64,000 bases of DNA from Afipia sp. GAS231 (GTDB taxonomy: Bacteria > Pseudomonadota > Alphaproteobacteria > Rhizobiales > Xanthobacteraceae), in NCBI RefSeq assembly GCF_900103365.1, contig NZ_LT629703.1, positions 4,278,001-4,342,000 of the forward strand. Reading direction: 5' to 3'. The translations under genes were made by a program, and so were the position numbers. Positions 9,611-18,174 of the stretch are shown here, one piece after another; within the stretch, counting starts at the first letter, position 1; the number at the start of each line of letters is the position of its first letter. The notes beneath the pieces were generated by a model. It worked only from the letters and a program-made list of their open reading frames with translations. It was not told the DNA's origin and made no database searches.

Positions 9611-9643
9611 CGTGCCGCCTCAAAAGGCGGCACGTTTTGTTTT
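9611..9643 (+). terminator. Terminator-like hairpin in the argD leader
   Basis: CGTGCCGCC (9611-9619) pairs perfectly with GGCGGCACG (9626-9634), followed by TTTTGTTTT. It has the shape of an intrinsic terminator but lies within about 35 nt of the predicted transcription start. It could end transcripts arriving from upstream, release a tiny leader RNA, or protect the argD mRNA 5' end. Confidence 0.7.
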
Positions 9644-9719
9644 CGGATGACTGACCACAGCCGTGAGTGCACCAATACGGGTGTTCTCTGCGGCCGGTCT
9701 CAACCCTTCAGTGATCGCC

Positions 9720-10928
9720 ATGACCAACAGCGCCGCGTCGCATCTGCTCCCCGTTTTCGCCAGGGTCGATCTCGGCTTCGATCGCGGCGAGGGCGCGTGG
9801 CTGGTCGCCACCAACGGCGATCGCTATCTCGATTTCACCTCAGGCGTCGCGGTCAATGCGCTCGGCCATTGCCATCCGCATCTGGTCTCTGCGCTGCAGG
9901 AGCAGGCCACCAAGCTGTGGCACATGTCGAACCTGTTCAAGTCGCCCGACGGCGACAAGCTCGCCGCGCGGCTGTGCGAGCAGAGCTTTGCCGACTTCGT
10001 GTTCTTCTGCAATTCCGGCGCCGAGGCGCTGGAATGCGTGATCAAGGTGACGCGCAAGTATCACGCCGCCAAGGGTCATCCCGAGCGCTATCGCATCATC
10101 ACCTTCGAAGGCGCGTTCCACGGCCGCACGCTGGCGACCCTGGCCGCGACCGGCTCGGCCAAATATCTCGAAGGTTTCGGTCCGCCGATGGACGGCTTCG
10201 ACCAGGTGCCGCATGGCGATCTCGAAGCGGTGAAGAAGGCGATCGGCCCGCACACCGCCGGCATCCTGATCGAGCCGGTGCAGGGCGAGGGCGGCGTCCG
10301 CTCGGCGCCGAACGCGTTCTTCAAGGCGTTGCGCGAATTGTGCGACAAGCACGGCCTGCTGCTGGCGTTCGACGAGGTGCAGACCGGCATGGGCCGCACC
10401 GGCGATCTCTTCGCCTACAAGCGCCTCGGCGTCACCCCCGACGTGATGTCGCTGGCGAAAGCGCTCGGCGGCGGTTTCCCGATCGGCGCCTGTCTCGCCA
10501 CCGCGGAAGCCGCCTCCGGCATGACGCCGGGCTCGCATGGCTCGACCTTCGGCGGCAATCCGCTGGCGATCGCGGCGGCGAATGCCGTGCTCGACGTGAT
10601 GCTGAAGCCCGGCTTCTTCGATCATGTGCAGAAGATGTCGCTGCTGTTGAAGCAGAAGCTGGCCTCGGTGGTCGATCGCTATCCGAACGTGCTGGCGGAA
10701 GTGCGCGGCGAGGGGCTTCTGGTCGGCGTCAAGGCCGTGGTGCCCTCGGGCGATCTCGTCAATGCGCTGCGCGATCAGAAGCTGCTCACGGTGGGCGCCG
10801 GCGACAATGTGGTGCGCTTCCTCGCGCCGTTGATCGTGAATGAATCCGAGATCGAGCAATCCGTGCAGATGCTCGAACGCGCCTGTGTCGCGCTGTCGGG
10901 CGCAACGTTAAAGAAGGCGGCGGGGTGA
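9720..10928 (+). CDS. argD: Acetylornithine aminotransferase ArgD
   Basis: A PLP-dependent class III aminotransferase of about 402 residues that converts N-acetylglutamate semialdehyde to N-acetylornithine in arginine synthesis. Visible motifs are [15 protein letters not shown], the cofactor-binding Asp in [15 protein letters not shown], the Schiff-base Lys in [16 protein letters not shown] and the conserved [14 protein letters not shown] choose the ATG at 9720 ([13 protein letters not shown]), where similarity to the family starts; a GTG at 9663 would add 19 residues. It overlaps argF by one base (TGATG), so the two should be co-translated. Confidence 0.94.
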   Translation: MTNSAASHLLPVFARVDLGFDRGEGAWLVATNGDRYLDFTSGVAVNALGHCHPHLVSALQEQATKLWHMSNLFKSPDGDKLAARLCEQSFADFVFFCNSGAEALECVIKVTRKYHAAKGHPERYRIITFEGAFHGRTLATLAATGSAKYLEGFGPPMDGFDQVPHGDLEAVKKAIGPHTAGILIEPVQGEGGVRSAPNAFFKALRELCDKHGLLLAFDEVQTGMGRTGDLFAYKRLGVTPDVMSLAKALGGGFPIGACLATAEAASGMTPGSHGSTFGGNPLAIAAANAVLDVMLKPGFFDHVQKMSLLLKQKLASVVDRYPNVLAEVRGEGLLVGVKAVVPSGDLVNALRDQKLLTVGAGDNVVRFLAPLIVNESEIEQSVQMLERACVALSGATLKKAAG

Positions 10929-11854
10929 TGAGCAAGCCCGTCCGTCACTTCCTCGACATCTCGGAACTGCCGCTGGCCGAGCTGCGCAACATGCTCGACG
11001 CCAGCGCCGCCATGAAGGCGAAGCTGAAGGCGCATGAAAAGAACCAGAAGCCGCTCGAAGGCAAGACGCTGGCGATGATCTTCGAACGGCCGTCGACCCG
11101 CACCCGCGTCTCGTTCGACGTCGGCATGCGCCAGCTCGGCGGCGAGTCCATCATGCTGACCGGCGCGGAGATGCAACTCGGCCGCGGCGAGACCATCGCC
11201 GATACCGCGCGCGTGCTGTCGCGCTATGTCGACGCCATCATGATCCGCATCCTCAACCACGAGGCGCTGCTGGAACTGGCCGCGCACGCCACCGTGCCCG
11301 TCATCAACGGGCTGACACGGCGCTCGCATCCCTGCCAGGTGATGGCCGACCTGATGACCTTCGAGGAGCATCGCGGGCCGATCGAGGGCCGCACCGTGGC
11401 CTGGACCGGCGACGACAACAACGTGCTGGCCTCGTGGGCGCATGCGGCCGAGCGCTTCAAGTTCAAGCTCAATGTCGCGACCCCGCCGCAGTTCGCGCCG
11501 AACAAGGCGATGAAGGACTGGATCAAGGCAACGCAAGCCCCGATCGTGCTCGGCGCCGATCCGGAGGAAGCCGTGCGCGGCGCCGATTGCGTCGTCACCG
11601 ACACCTGGGTCTCGATGGGCGACAAGGAAGGCGAACATCGCCACAACGTGCTGAAGCCCTATCAGGTCAATGCCAAGCTGATGTCGCTGGCCAGCAAGGA
11701 CGCGATCTTCATGCACTGCCTGCCGGCCCATCGCGGCGAGGAAGTCACCGACGAGGTGATCGACGGCCCGCAATCGGTGGTGTTCGACGAAGCCGAAAAT
11801 CGCCTGCACGCGCAAAAGGGCATTCTGGCCTGGTGCTTTGGGACAGTGGCTTAG
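10928..11854 (+). CDS. argF: Ornithine carbamoyltransferase ArgF
   Basis: A 308-residue enzyme that makes citrulline from ornithine and carbamoyl phosphate. The carbamoyl-phosphate loop [15 protein letters not shown], the HPCQ motif ([14 protein letters not shown]), the ornithine-side DTWVSMG and the catalytic [11 protein letters not shown] are all present. The ATG at 10928 overlaps the argD stop; a GTG one codon upstream is less likely. The argD-argF pair is a common alphaproteobacterial arginine operon. Confidence 0.96.
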   Translation: MSKPVRHFLDISELPLAELRNMLDASAAMKAKLKAHEKNQKPLEGKTLAMIFERPSTRTRVSFDVGMRQLGGESIMLTGAEMQLGRGETIADTARVLSRYVDAIMIRILNHEALLELAAHATVPVINGLTRRSHPCQVMADLMTFEEHRGPIEGRTVAWTGDDNNVLASWAHAAERFKFKLNVATPPQFAPNKAMKDWIKATQAPIVLGADPEEAVRGADCVVTDTWVSMGDKEGEHRHNVLKPYQVNAKLMSLASKDAIFMHCLPAHRGEEVTDEVIDGPQSVVFDEAENRLHAQKGILAWCFGTVA

Positions 11855-11868
11855 GGTTGCCTCTTTAT

Positions 11869-12016
11869 CCCTCCCCCTTGTGGGGAGGGTGGCGCGAAGC
11901 GCCGGGTGGGGGTAGCGCACGGCAGTGCGCGAAGAATCCCTTTGTTGAAGCAGCCCCCCACCCGTCACATCGTTCGCTACGCTCACGATGTGCCACCCTC
12001 CCCACGAGGGGGAGGA
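11869..12016. repeat. Palindromic repeat family C (CCTCCCCCTTGTGGGGAGG)
   Basis: CCCTCCCCCTTGTGGGGAGGG at the left is mirrored by CCCTCCCCACGAGGGGGAGG at the right, around an internal segment rich in GCG/CGC. It separates argF from hslO. The same family occurs at 50539-50672 and inside two coding regions near 57.7 and 62.0 kb. Confidence 0.87.
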
Positions 12017-12064
12017 ACAAAATACCCCTTTCTTTCCACCTCCGCCGACCCCAGATAAAGCGCC

Positions 12065-13063
12065 ATGTCCCAATCCCCAGATATCAAAATCACGGCCGAG
12101 GCCCCCATCCGCGCGCCATCGTCGGTTCCCGTCGATGACGCGGTGCTGCCGTTCGAGGTCAGTGAGCTCGACCTGCGCGGCCGGCTGACGCGCATGGGCC
12201 CCGCGCTCGACGACATCCTGACCAAGCACGATTATCCCGCCCCGGTCGGCAAGCTGCTCGGCGAAGCCATCGTGCTGACGACGCTGTTGGGCTCGTCGCT
12301 GAAGTTCGACGGCCGCTTCATCCTGCAGACCCAGACCGACGGCCCGGTGTCGTTCCTGATCGTGGATTTCCAGGCGCCGGATCGTTTACGTGCGTATGCG
12401 CGCTATGATGCCACGCAACTGAAGGACGGCCAGGATTCCGGCGCCCTGCTCGGCAAGGGCCACCTGGCGATGACCGTCGACCAGGGCCCGGACATGAGCC
12501 GCTACCAGGGCCTGGTCGCGCTCGACGGCGGCAATCTCGAAGACGCCGCGCATGAATACTTCCTGCGCTCCGAGCAGATCCCGACCCGGGTGCGGCTCGC
12601 CGTCGGCGAGGAGTGGCGCGGTGGCGGCGATGGCCCGAAGCATCGCTGGCGCGCCGGCGGCATGCTGCTGCAGTTTCTGCCCAAGGCCCCCGAACGGGCG
12701 CAACATGATCTCGATCCCGGTGACGTGCCCGAAGGCGTGGCGAAGCCCGAGATCGAGGAAGACGACGCCTGGGTCGAAGGCCAGTCGCTGATCGCAACCG
12801 TCGAGGACGTCGAGTTGATCGATCCGGATCTGTCCGGCGAGCGCCTGCTGTATCGTCTGTTCCATGAACGCGGCGTGCGGGTGTTTTCGCCGCTGTCGCT
12901 GCGCGCGCAATGCTCCTGCTCGCGCGACGCGGTCTCGTCGATGCTGAAAAGCTTTGCCGCGAAGGATCGCGCCGAGATGGTCAAGGACAACAAGGTGGTC
13001 GTGACCTGCGAGTTCTGCTCGTCGGTGTATGAGTTCACGCCGGAAGAAGCGGGCGTGGAGTAG
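12065..13063 (+). CDS. hslO: Redox-regulated chaperone Hsp33
   Basis: A 332-residue cytoplasmic holdase that becomes active on oxidation. The C-terminal zinc switch is intact: CSC (RAQCSCSRD, about residue 281) and CxxC (VTCEFCSSVYEF, about 316). The N-terminal domain has the typical GEAIVLTTLLGSSLKFDGRF and DGPVSFLIVDFQ segments. The N-terminus is about 25 residues longer than in E. coli Hsp33. Placement directly after argF is common in this group, though a large palindrome separates them here. Confidence 0.95.
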   Translation: MSQSPDIKITAEAPIRAPSSVPVDDAVLPFEVSELDLRGRLTRMGPALDDILTKHDYPAPVGKLLGEAIVLTTLLGSSLKFDGRFILQTQTDGPVSFLIVDFQAPDRLRAYARYDATQLKDGQDSGALLGKGHLAMTVDQGPDMSRYQGLVALDGGNLEDAAHEYFLRSEQIPTRVRLAVGEEWRGGGDGPKHRWRAGGMLLQFLPKAPERAQHDLDPGDVPEGVAKPEIEEDDAWVEGQSLIATVEDVELIDPDLSGERLLYRLFHERGVRVFSPLSLRAQCSCSRDAVSSMLKSFAAKDRAEMVKDNKVVVTCEFCSSVYEFTPEEAGVE

Positions 13064-13150
13064 GGCAAAAGCCTCTCGACGAAACGCAATTGCTGCGTGT
13101 AGATTTCCCCACCGTCGCCTGACGGGCCGATGCGCTGGGGGAAATCAAAA

Positions 13151-13524
13151 ATGCGAACTGTATGTGTTGCTCTCGGACTCCTGTTGTCCGTCGTGCCCGC
13201 ACGGGCGGACAAGGTCGTGGCCTCCGGCCGGCCGTTGATGCTTTATCAGGCTGCTGCGGCCAATCCCGATTGTTCGTCGGCCGGAGCGGTGGTTCTCCGG
13301 GTGGCGCAGCCGCCCGAGCATGGTCGGGCATCCGGCAGACCGGTGTGTTTCCGTCATTCTCCGAAGCCAATCCCCGAAGCGTGTGCAACCGCCGCCGCGT
13401 TTCGGGCGTGGTGGCGACCTATGTTTCGCAGCGCGGTTATCTCGGCCCGGATTTCGTCGTGCTCGAAGCGCTGTTTCCGGCCGGACGCGGCGTTCGCGTC
13501 CGGTTTCCGATCCGGGTCATGTAA
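13151..13524 (+). pseudogene. Small secreted hypothetical protein, frameshifted
   Basis: From the ATG at 13151 the first frame encodes a signal peptide (MRTVCVALGLLLSVVPARA) and a short mature part ending near PEHGRAS. The rest of a plausible protein (IRQTGVFPSFSEANPRSVC, then VSGVVATYVSQRGYLGPDF, to stop at 13524) continues in the next frame. The two halves join near 13327-13333, consistent with loss of one base. It is either a recent pseudogene or a sequencing error. The function is unknown; the short, secreted, cysteine-bearing layout suggests a periplasmic protein. Confidence 0.6.
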
Positions 13525-13863
13525 GGCTCGCCTGCAGCCGATTGCGATCGCAAGCCTCAATCGGCCTTACTAATCTTTGTCAAATCAATGCGACGGGCAA
13601 ATCATTTCTGATTATCGGAAATGGTGTCAATCCCTCGAATCAAAAATAAATCTCTAGCCACGTCGGGCAAATCAGAAGTAGGAATCCCGCCATCCTGTCC
13701 CACCAGAGCAACTGTGCTGGTAGACCGGCGATCGGCCGGGGCTCAAGACTGGCGCTGCCGCGCCCCCGCCTTCGGCGGCTGACGGCCTTGACCCCGTCCG
13801 CTCACCGGTCTTTGAGGTCGACCATGCGCTCGGTCGCAGACCGAGCGCGAGAGGATGCACTCG
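13525..13863. other. Non-coding stretch with direct repeats and 3' flank of the IS110 element
   Basis: CGGGCAAATCA occurs twice (13594-13604 and 13664-13674) as a direct repeat 70 bp apart. Closer to the transposase, GCGCTCGGT (13826-13834) pairs with ACCGAGCGC (13840-13848), a nine-base hairpin just beyond the transposase stop. The exact end of the insertion element within this stretch cannot be fixed by eye. Confidence 0.5.
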
Positions 13864-13864
13864 C

Positions 13865-14827
13865 TCAACTCAGCGCGTAACGGCTGGGGTCCCATTTCTG
13901 CCGTCGCGCGATCAGCGTGTTGCAGATGACGATCAGCTTGCGCATGCAGGCAATGAGCGCGACTTTCGGCTTCTTGCCCTTGGCGATCAGGCGTCGATAG
14001 AAGGCCTTGAGCGCCGGGTTGTTCTGCGTGACGGCCCCGAGACAGGGCATGTAGATCGCAGTGCGAATCCAGCGGCGGCCACCCTTGATATGACGCTCGC
14101 CGCGCCGTTGGCCACTATCGTCATCGTAAGGAGCCGCACCCAATAATGCGGCGGCGACCTCGTTGCTAACCTGCCCAAGCTCCGGCATGCCCGCGACGAG
14201 GTTCGCGGCGCTCGTCGCGGCGAAGCCAGGCACGCTCGCGATGATCTCGGCACGCTCGGCAAGGTGTGGCGTGGCCTTGATCTTGGCCGCAATGGCAGCC
14301 TCTAGCCCAGCAATTTCGCGGGCCAGGTCCTTCAAGATGCGGGCATGGGCTTTCTGAACCAATCCTGGTGCAGCATGCTCATTCTGGCTCTGCAAGCGGG
14401 TCTTCAACTCAACCAGTGCGATACGCGCCTTCACCAGCGCCAGCATCTCCTCATGCGCGGCATCGTAGCTCTGCTCCGGTGCCTCGTTGAATGTCTCGGC
14501 GAACCAAGCGATCATCTCCGCGTCGATCGCATCGTTCTTGGCCAGGCGTCCGGCCGATCGGGCGAAGCTGCGCACCCGCTTGGGGTCGACAATCCGCACC
14601 GCGATGCCGGCCTGACGCAGTACCTTGGCCCAGTCCCGCTCATAGCCGCCACTGGCCTCCATGACGGCCTTGTTCACCTTGTGCTTGCGCAGCCAGGCAA
14701 CCAACCGGCGATGCCCCTGCGCGCTGCTCGGGTACGGTTGCCGCAGTGCCAGCACGCGAATGCATGCATCAATCTTGTCCTTGGCGACATCGATGCCCAC
14801 GACGATGAGACCGTTTTGTGCCATCAT
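13865..14827 (-). mobile_element. IS110-family transposase (DEDD recombinase)
   Basis: A 320-residue transposase. The N-terminal RuvC-like DEDD domain shows VVGIDVAKDKIDACI (first Asp), VMEASGGYE (Glu) and LAKNDAIDAEMIAWF (Asp pair). The C-terminal Transposase_20 domain has IIASVPGFAATSAANLVAGM and LLGAAPYDDDSGQRRG, with the region expected to carry the catalytic Ser. The start at 14827 (or the adjacent ATG at 14824) is preceded by AAGGGAG. The frame is intact, so the element may be active. Such elements lack classical terminal repeats and use an RNA from their non-coding end as guide; hairpins are seen on both sides. Confidence 0.92.
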
Positions 14828-15407
14828 CCACTCCCTTCCTTGCTCGTGCGGGCTCGAAGCCCATGCAACTGTTCGGGTTGAGGAAGACACCGGAGCTGTC
14901 CCTCGCTCTGATACAGGCTCTGTCGCCTTAGGGCGTTGCGGGCTCAGTTCCAGCGAACGGGCGGTTGGTAGGCAACCGCCCGTTCGCACATTCTGGCAGA
15001 TCTCGCGGACACAAGGGGCGTAGGCCATCGTCGCAAACGAGGGACAGGGAGCGGTGGACGTGAGGTCGCGACTGACGAGCGCGGTCCTTGCGTACGGCGA
15101 AATCGTTTGGGTCCGACGCCCCGGTGCTGGCGTCAAGTTGGCGGAAGCGAAAGCTGAAGCCGGCGATGGTGGCAAGAAAGCCGGTCACCAGGACGATCTC
15201 GTATAAGCCGTAAAGCCATTGCGTGGGGGAGGCCGGATGTTCTCCGCTGAACCTGTATGCTCGTGGGCAGCATATTCCTATGCAACACGCCTGCGAGACC
15301 GCGGGTGCAGCGCGCATCCGGTCTTCCCCGCGCCCTCTTCTCTTTCGGAGGGCCAACGAAATGCAAAACTTCGGGCAGATGATGCCGCGAGATCGCGAAA
15401 GTGTGTT
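14828..15407. other. Non-coding 5' flank of the IS110 transposase, highly structured
   Basis: This 580-bp region upstream of the transposase (read on the minus strand) has no convincing gene; the long frame running through it in phase with the transposase lacks protein-like features. It holds a perfect 15-bp hairpin, a 10-bp long-range inverted repeat around it, and GGGCT-AGCCC just before the start codon. The outer end of the element lies somewhere within it. Confidence 0.6.
14896..15047 (-). ncRNA. Candidate structured guide (bridge) RNA region of the IS110 element
   Basis: CTGTCCCTCG (14896-14905) and CGAGGGACAG (15038-15047) are perfect 10-base complements. Between them lies the 15-bp hairpin GCGAACGGGCGGTTG / CAACCGCCCGTTCGC (14953-14967 and 14973-14987, five-base loop). 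IS110-type elements are known to encode a bridge RNA in the non-coding end before the transposase. That this is one is an inference from position and folding; loops matching donor or target DNA were not identified. Confidence 0.45.
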
Positions 15408-15485
15408 GTAGGGCGGATTAGCCGGAGGCGTAATCCGCCATCTCGCTCTCCACTCGGCGGATTACGCTTCGCTAATCCGCCCTAC
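15408..15485. repeat. Palindromic repeat family B (GTAGGGCGGATTAG), copy 1
   Basis: GTAGGGCGGATTAGC at the left mirrors GCTAATCCGCCCTAC at the right, with inner arms GCGTAATCCGCC and GGCGGATTACGC. Related copies at 38204 and 40038. Confidence 0.88.
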
Positions 15486-15510
15486 GAAGGCAACGATGGA
15501 GTCACGACCG

Positions 15511-15903
15511 TCAGTTCAACACCCGCTTGCCTTCCGGGCTGTCCAGCGAGAACGTCGGCACGTCGATCTCAAAACGTTCGCCGCTTTCGGTGACCATCTG
15601 GTAGCGGCCGGTCATGAAGCCGGAGGCGGTCGGCAGCGGCACGCCGGAGGTGTATTCGAAGCGTTCGCCAGGCGCGAGCACGGGCTGTTCGCCGACAACG
15701 CCTTCGCCGCGGACTTCCTGCTTGCGCCCGGTGGCGTCGGTGATGACCCAGTGCCGGGTGCGGAGCTGCACGGTCTCGGCGCCGGTATTGACGATCACGA
15801 TGGTGTAGGACCAGAAATACTGGCCCTTCTCGGTCGCCGAGCGTTCCGGCATGAAGTTCGGTTCGACGGTAACTTCGATTTGACGGGTGACGGCGCGGTA
15901 CAT
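15511..15903 (-). CDS. apaG: ApaG protein (Co2+/Mg2+ efflux-associated, FN3-like domain)
   Basis: A 130-residue protein made of a single ApaG/DUF525 beta-sandwich domain. Typical segments are VEPNFMPERS, FWSYTIVIVNTGAETVQLRTRHW, ITDATGRKQEVRGEGVVGEQP and YTSGVPLPTASGFMTGRYQMV. The ATG at 15903 (MYRAVTRQIEV) is chosen; upstream codons in frame are not conserved. ApaG is linked to metal efflux and diadenosine tetraphosphate metabolism in enterobacteria; its role here is not evident from context. Confidence 0.93.
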   Translation of the reverse strand: MYRAVTRQIEVTVEPNFMPERSATEKGQYFWSYTIVIVNTGAETVQLRTRHWVITDATGRKQEVRGEGVVGEQPVLAPGERFEYTSGVPLPTASGFMTGRYQMVTESGERFEIDVPTFSLDSPEGKRVLN

Positions 15904-16151
15904 GCAAAAAAGCTTTCGAAAATCCTGTCGCACATCATACCTAACAAAGCTGGCGGAACCAATCGCCGGGCGGGCCGGCAGGGCCAATCGACGCAGGTTT
16001 CATCGCGGTTTCAACATAGTTCCGTTCTATAGCGCACCCCGCGTGCGGCCGGCCCGTATCTCGATGCGTACCTTGTGTGCAACTTGCGGGCCGATATGAT
16101 CGATTTCGGTCAGTGCCAGCGTAAAATTGCCAACTGTCCAGACGGTGCCTG

Positions 16152-17405
16152 ATGACGTCCATTGCCGATCCCATTGCCGTTGACGGTGCCAAAGCCGCGT
16201 CCGCGACCGGCGACGCGGCGGCCGTCGCTGCAGCACCGGCGATCGCGTTCCCGGCCGCCGGCGAGCGCGAATTGCGGCTCGACCTGTTTCGCGGGTTGGC
16301 GCTCTGGCTGATCTTCATCGATCATCTGCCGCCGAACATCCTGACCTGGTTCACGATCCGCAATTACGGATTTTCCGACGCCACCGAGATCTTCATCTTC
16401 ATCTCCGGCTACACCGCGGCCTTCGTCTATGGCCGGGCGATGCTGCAGGCCGGCTTTGTGGTGGCGACCGCGCGGATCCTGCGGCGGGTCTGGCAGATCT
16501 ATGTCGCGCACGTGTTCCTGTTCACGATCTTCCTGGCCGAGATTTCCTACGTCGCCACCAGCTTCGAGAACCCGCTCTACAGCGAAGAGATGGGCATCAT
16601 GGATTTTCTCAAGCAGCCGGATGTCACCATCGTCCAGGCGCTGCTGCTGCGATTCCGCCCCGTCAACATGGACGTGCTGCCGCTTTATATTGTCCTGATG
16701 CTGTTCCTGCCGCTGATCCTGTGGCTGATGAAATGGAAGGCCGACGTCGCACTGGCGCTGTCGGCGCTGATCTATGTGCTGACCTGGCACTTCGACTGGT
16801 ATCTCACCGCCTATCCGAACGGCTTCTGGTTCTTCAACCCGCTGGCCTGGCAGTTGCTGTTCGTGTTCGGGGCCTGGTGCGCGATGGGCGGGGCGCAGCG
16901 GATGTCGCGGCTGCTGTCGTCGCCGGTGACGATGTGGATTTGCTTCGTCTATCTGTTTGCCGCTTTCTGCGTCGCCCTGACCTGGTCTGTGCCTCAACTC
17001 GGCCGCCTGCCCCGCATCGTCGAGCAGTGGATGTATCCGATCGACAAGACCGATCTGGACGTATTGCGCTTCGCCCATTTCCTGGCGCTGGCGGCGATCA
17101 CCGTGCGCTTCCTGCCCAGGGATTGGCCAGGGCTGAAATCGCCCTGGCTGCGACCATTGATCCTGTGCGGCCAGCATTCGCTTGAGATATTCTGCCTCGG
17201 TGTCTTCCTGGCTTTCGCAGGGCATTTCGTGCTGGCCGAAGTCTCCGGCGGTGCTGCAATGCACTTGCTGGTCAGCATCTCCGGAATCCTCATCATGTGG
17301 GGAATGGCGTGGGTGATTTCGTGGTACAAGCACTCCGCCGACAAGGGTGCGTCGAAAACAAAAAGCGCCGCCGGCAACGCCGATATGGCCGGAGGGGGCG
17401 CATGA
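16152..17405 (+). CDS. opgC: OpgC-family membrane protein (osmoregulated periplasmic glucan modification)
   Basis: A 417-residue integral membrane protein with about ten hydrophobic helices. The first helix region (RELRLDLFRGLALWLIFIDH) is the OpgC/acyltransferase-3-like signature, followed by FSDATEIFIFISGYTAAFVYG. OpgC in Rhodobacter adds succinyl groups to osmoregulated periplasmic glucans. The N-terminal 35 residues are a low-complexity Ala-rich extension. It overlaps the next gene by four bases (ATGA). The two SGNH proteins downstream suggest an acyl-transfer or deacylation module; the exact substrate is inferred. Confidence 0.82.
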   Translation: MTSIADPIAVDGAKAASATGDAAAVAAAPAIAFPAAGERELRLDLFRGLALWLIFIDHLPPNILTWFTIRNYGFSDATEIFIFISGYTAAFVYGRAMLQAGFVVATARILRRVWQIYVAHVFLFTIFLAEISYVATSFENPLYSEEMGIMDFLKQPDVTIVQALLLRFRPVNMDVLPLYIVLMLFLPLILWLMKWKADVALALSALIYVLTWHFDWYLTAYPNGFWFFNPLAWQLLFVFGAWCAMGGAQRMSRLLSSPVTMWICFVYLFAAFCVALTWSVPQLGRLPRIVEQWMYPIDKTDLDVLRFAHFLALAAITVRFLPRDWPGLKSPWLRPLILCGQHSLEIFCLGVFLAFAGHFVLAEVSGGAAMHLLVSISGILIMWGMAWVISWYKHSADKGASKTKSAAGNADMAGGGA

Positions 17406-18160
17406 GGTCCGCTGTCAGGACTCTGCTGGGTGTGACGCTGCTCGCCGGCCTGGCGGCCACCGGCTTCGCGCGCGCCGAGGATGCGCCCCAGCCCTGCGAT
17501 GTGCCGGCCTATCTCCTGACCAGCGAAAGCTCGCTGCCGAAAGTCACCGAGGCCGTGAAAAAAGGCCAGCCGCTGACCATCCTGGTGGTCGGCAGCCGTT
17601 CCTCCTCGATCCCCTCCGCGGAAGCCAGCGCCTACCCCGCAAGGTTGCAGGCGGCGCTGAAAGAGCGGCTGCCGACGCTGCCGATCAACCTATCCGTAGA
17701 ACTACAGAGCGCGAAAACCGCCGATGAGGCGGCCGCCACGCTCGTTAAGCTGGTGGAAGCAAAAAAGCCTACTTTGGTTATCTGGCAGACCGGCACCGTC
17801 GATGCTATGCGATCCGTCGATCCCGACGAGTTTCGCAGCGCCTTGGACGAAGGTGTTGTTGCGCTGCAAACCGCCGGAACCGATGTGGTCTTGGTCAATC
17901 TGCAATACAGTCCGCGCACGGAGACGATGATTTCAGCGCCGCCTTATCTGGATAATATGCGGGTGGTGGCGCAGCAGCACGACGTTCCGCTGTTCGACCG
18001 GTTTGCGATCATGCGCCACTGGAACGACGCCGGCGATTTCGACCTGTTTAGTACCGCGCACGGCCTGGATCTGGTCGAGCGCGTTCACGCCTGTCTCGGC
18101 CGCGCGCTGTCGAAATTCGTGATCGATAGCGCCCACCTTGATGCGGCGCAGCAGAATTAA
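17402..18160 (+). CDS. SGNH-hydrolase-like periplasmic protein, probably catalytically impaired
   Basis: A 252-residue exported protein with a signal peptide (residues 1-22, cleaved near FARA). It aligns by eye with the neighbour at 18175 (WQTGTVDAMRSVDPDEF against WQVGTNAVLRNLDPGET; VLVNLQYSPR against VLVDPQYSPR). It keeps a Ser in block I (VVGSRSSS) but lacks the block II Gly, has GTV instead of GTN in block III, and lacks the Asp three residues before His in block V (FSTAH instead of SDGLH). It therefore looks like a non-catalytic partner. Its start overlaps the opgC stop. Confidence 0.75.
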   Translation: MRSAVRTLLGVTLLAGLAATGFARAEDAPQPCDVPAYLLTSESSLPKVTEAVKKGQPLTILVVGSRSSSIPSAEASAYPARLQAALKERLPTLPINLSVELQSAKTADEAAATLVKLVEAKKPTLVIWQTGTVDAMRSVDPDEFRSALDEGVVALQTAGTDVVLVNLQYSPRTETMISAPPYLDNMRVVAQQHDVPLFDRFAIMRHWNDAGDFDLFSTAHGLDLVERVHACLGRALSKFVIDSAHLDAAQQN

Positions 18161-18174
18161 GGGAACTAGCGTTA

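Noticed and set aside
14828..15175. An N-terminal extension of the IS110 transposase by 116 residues
   Set aside because: The stretch does not resemble any transposase; the family starts at MMAQNGL with AAGGGAG in front, and the upstream DNA forms strong hairpins instead.
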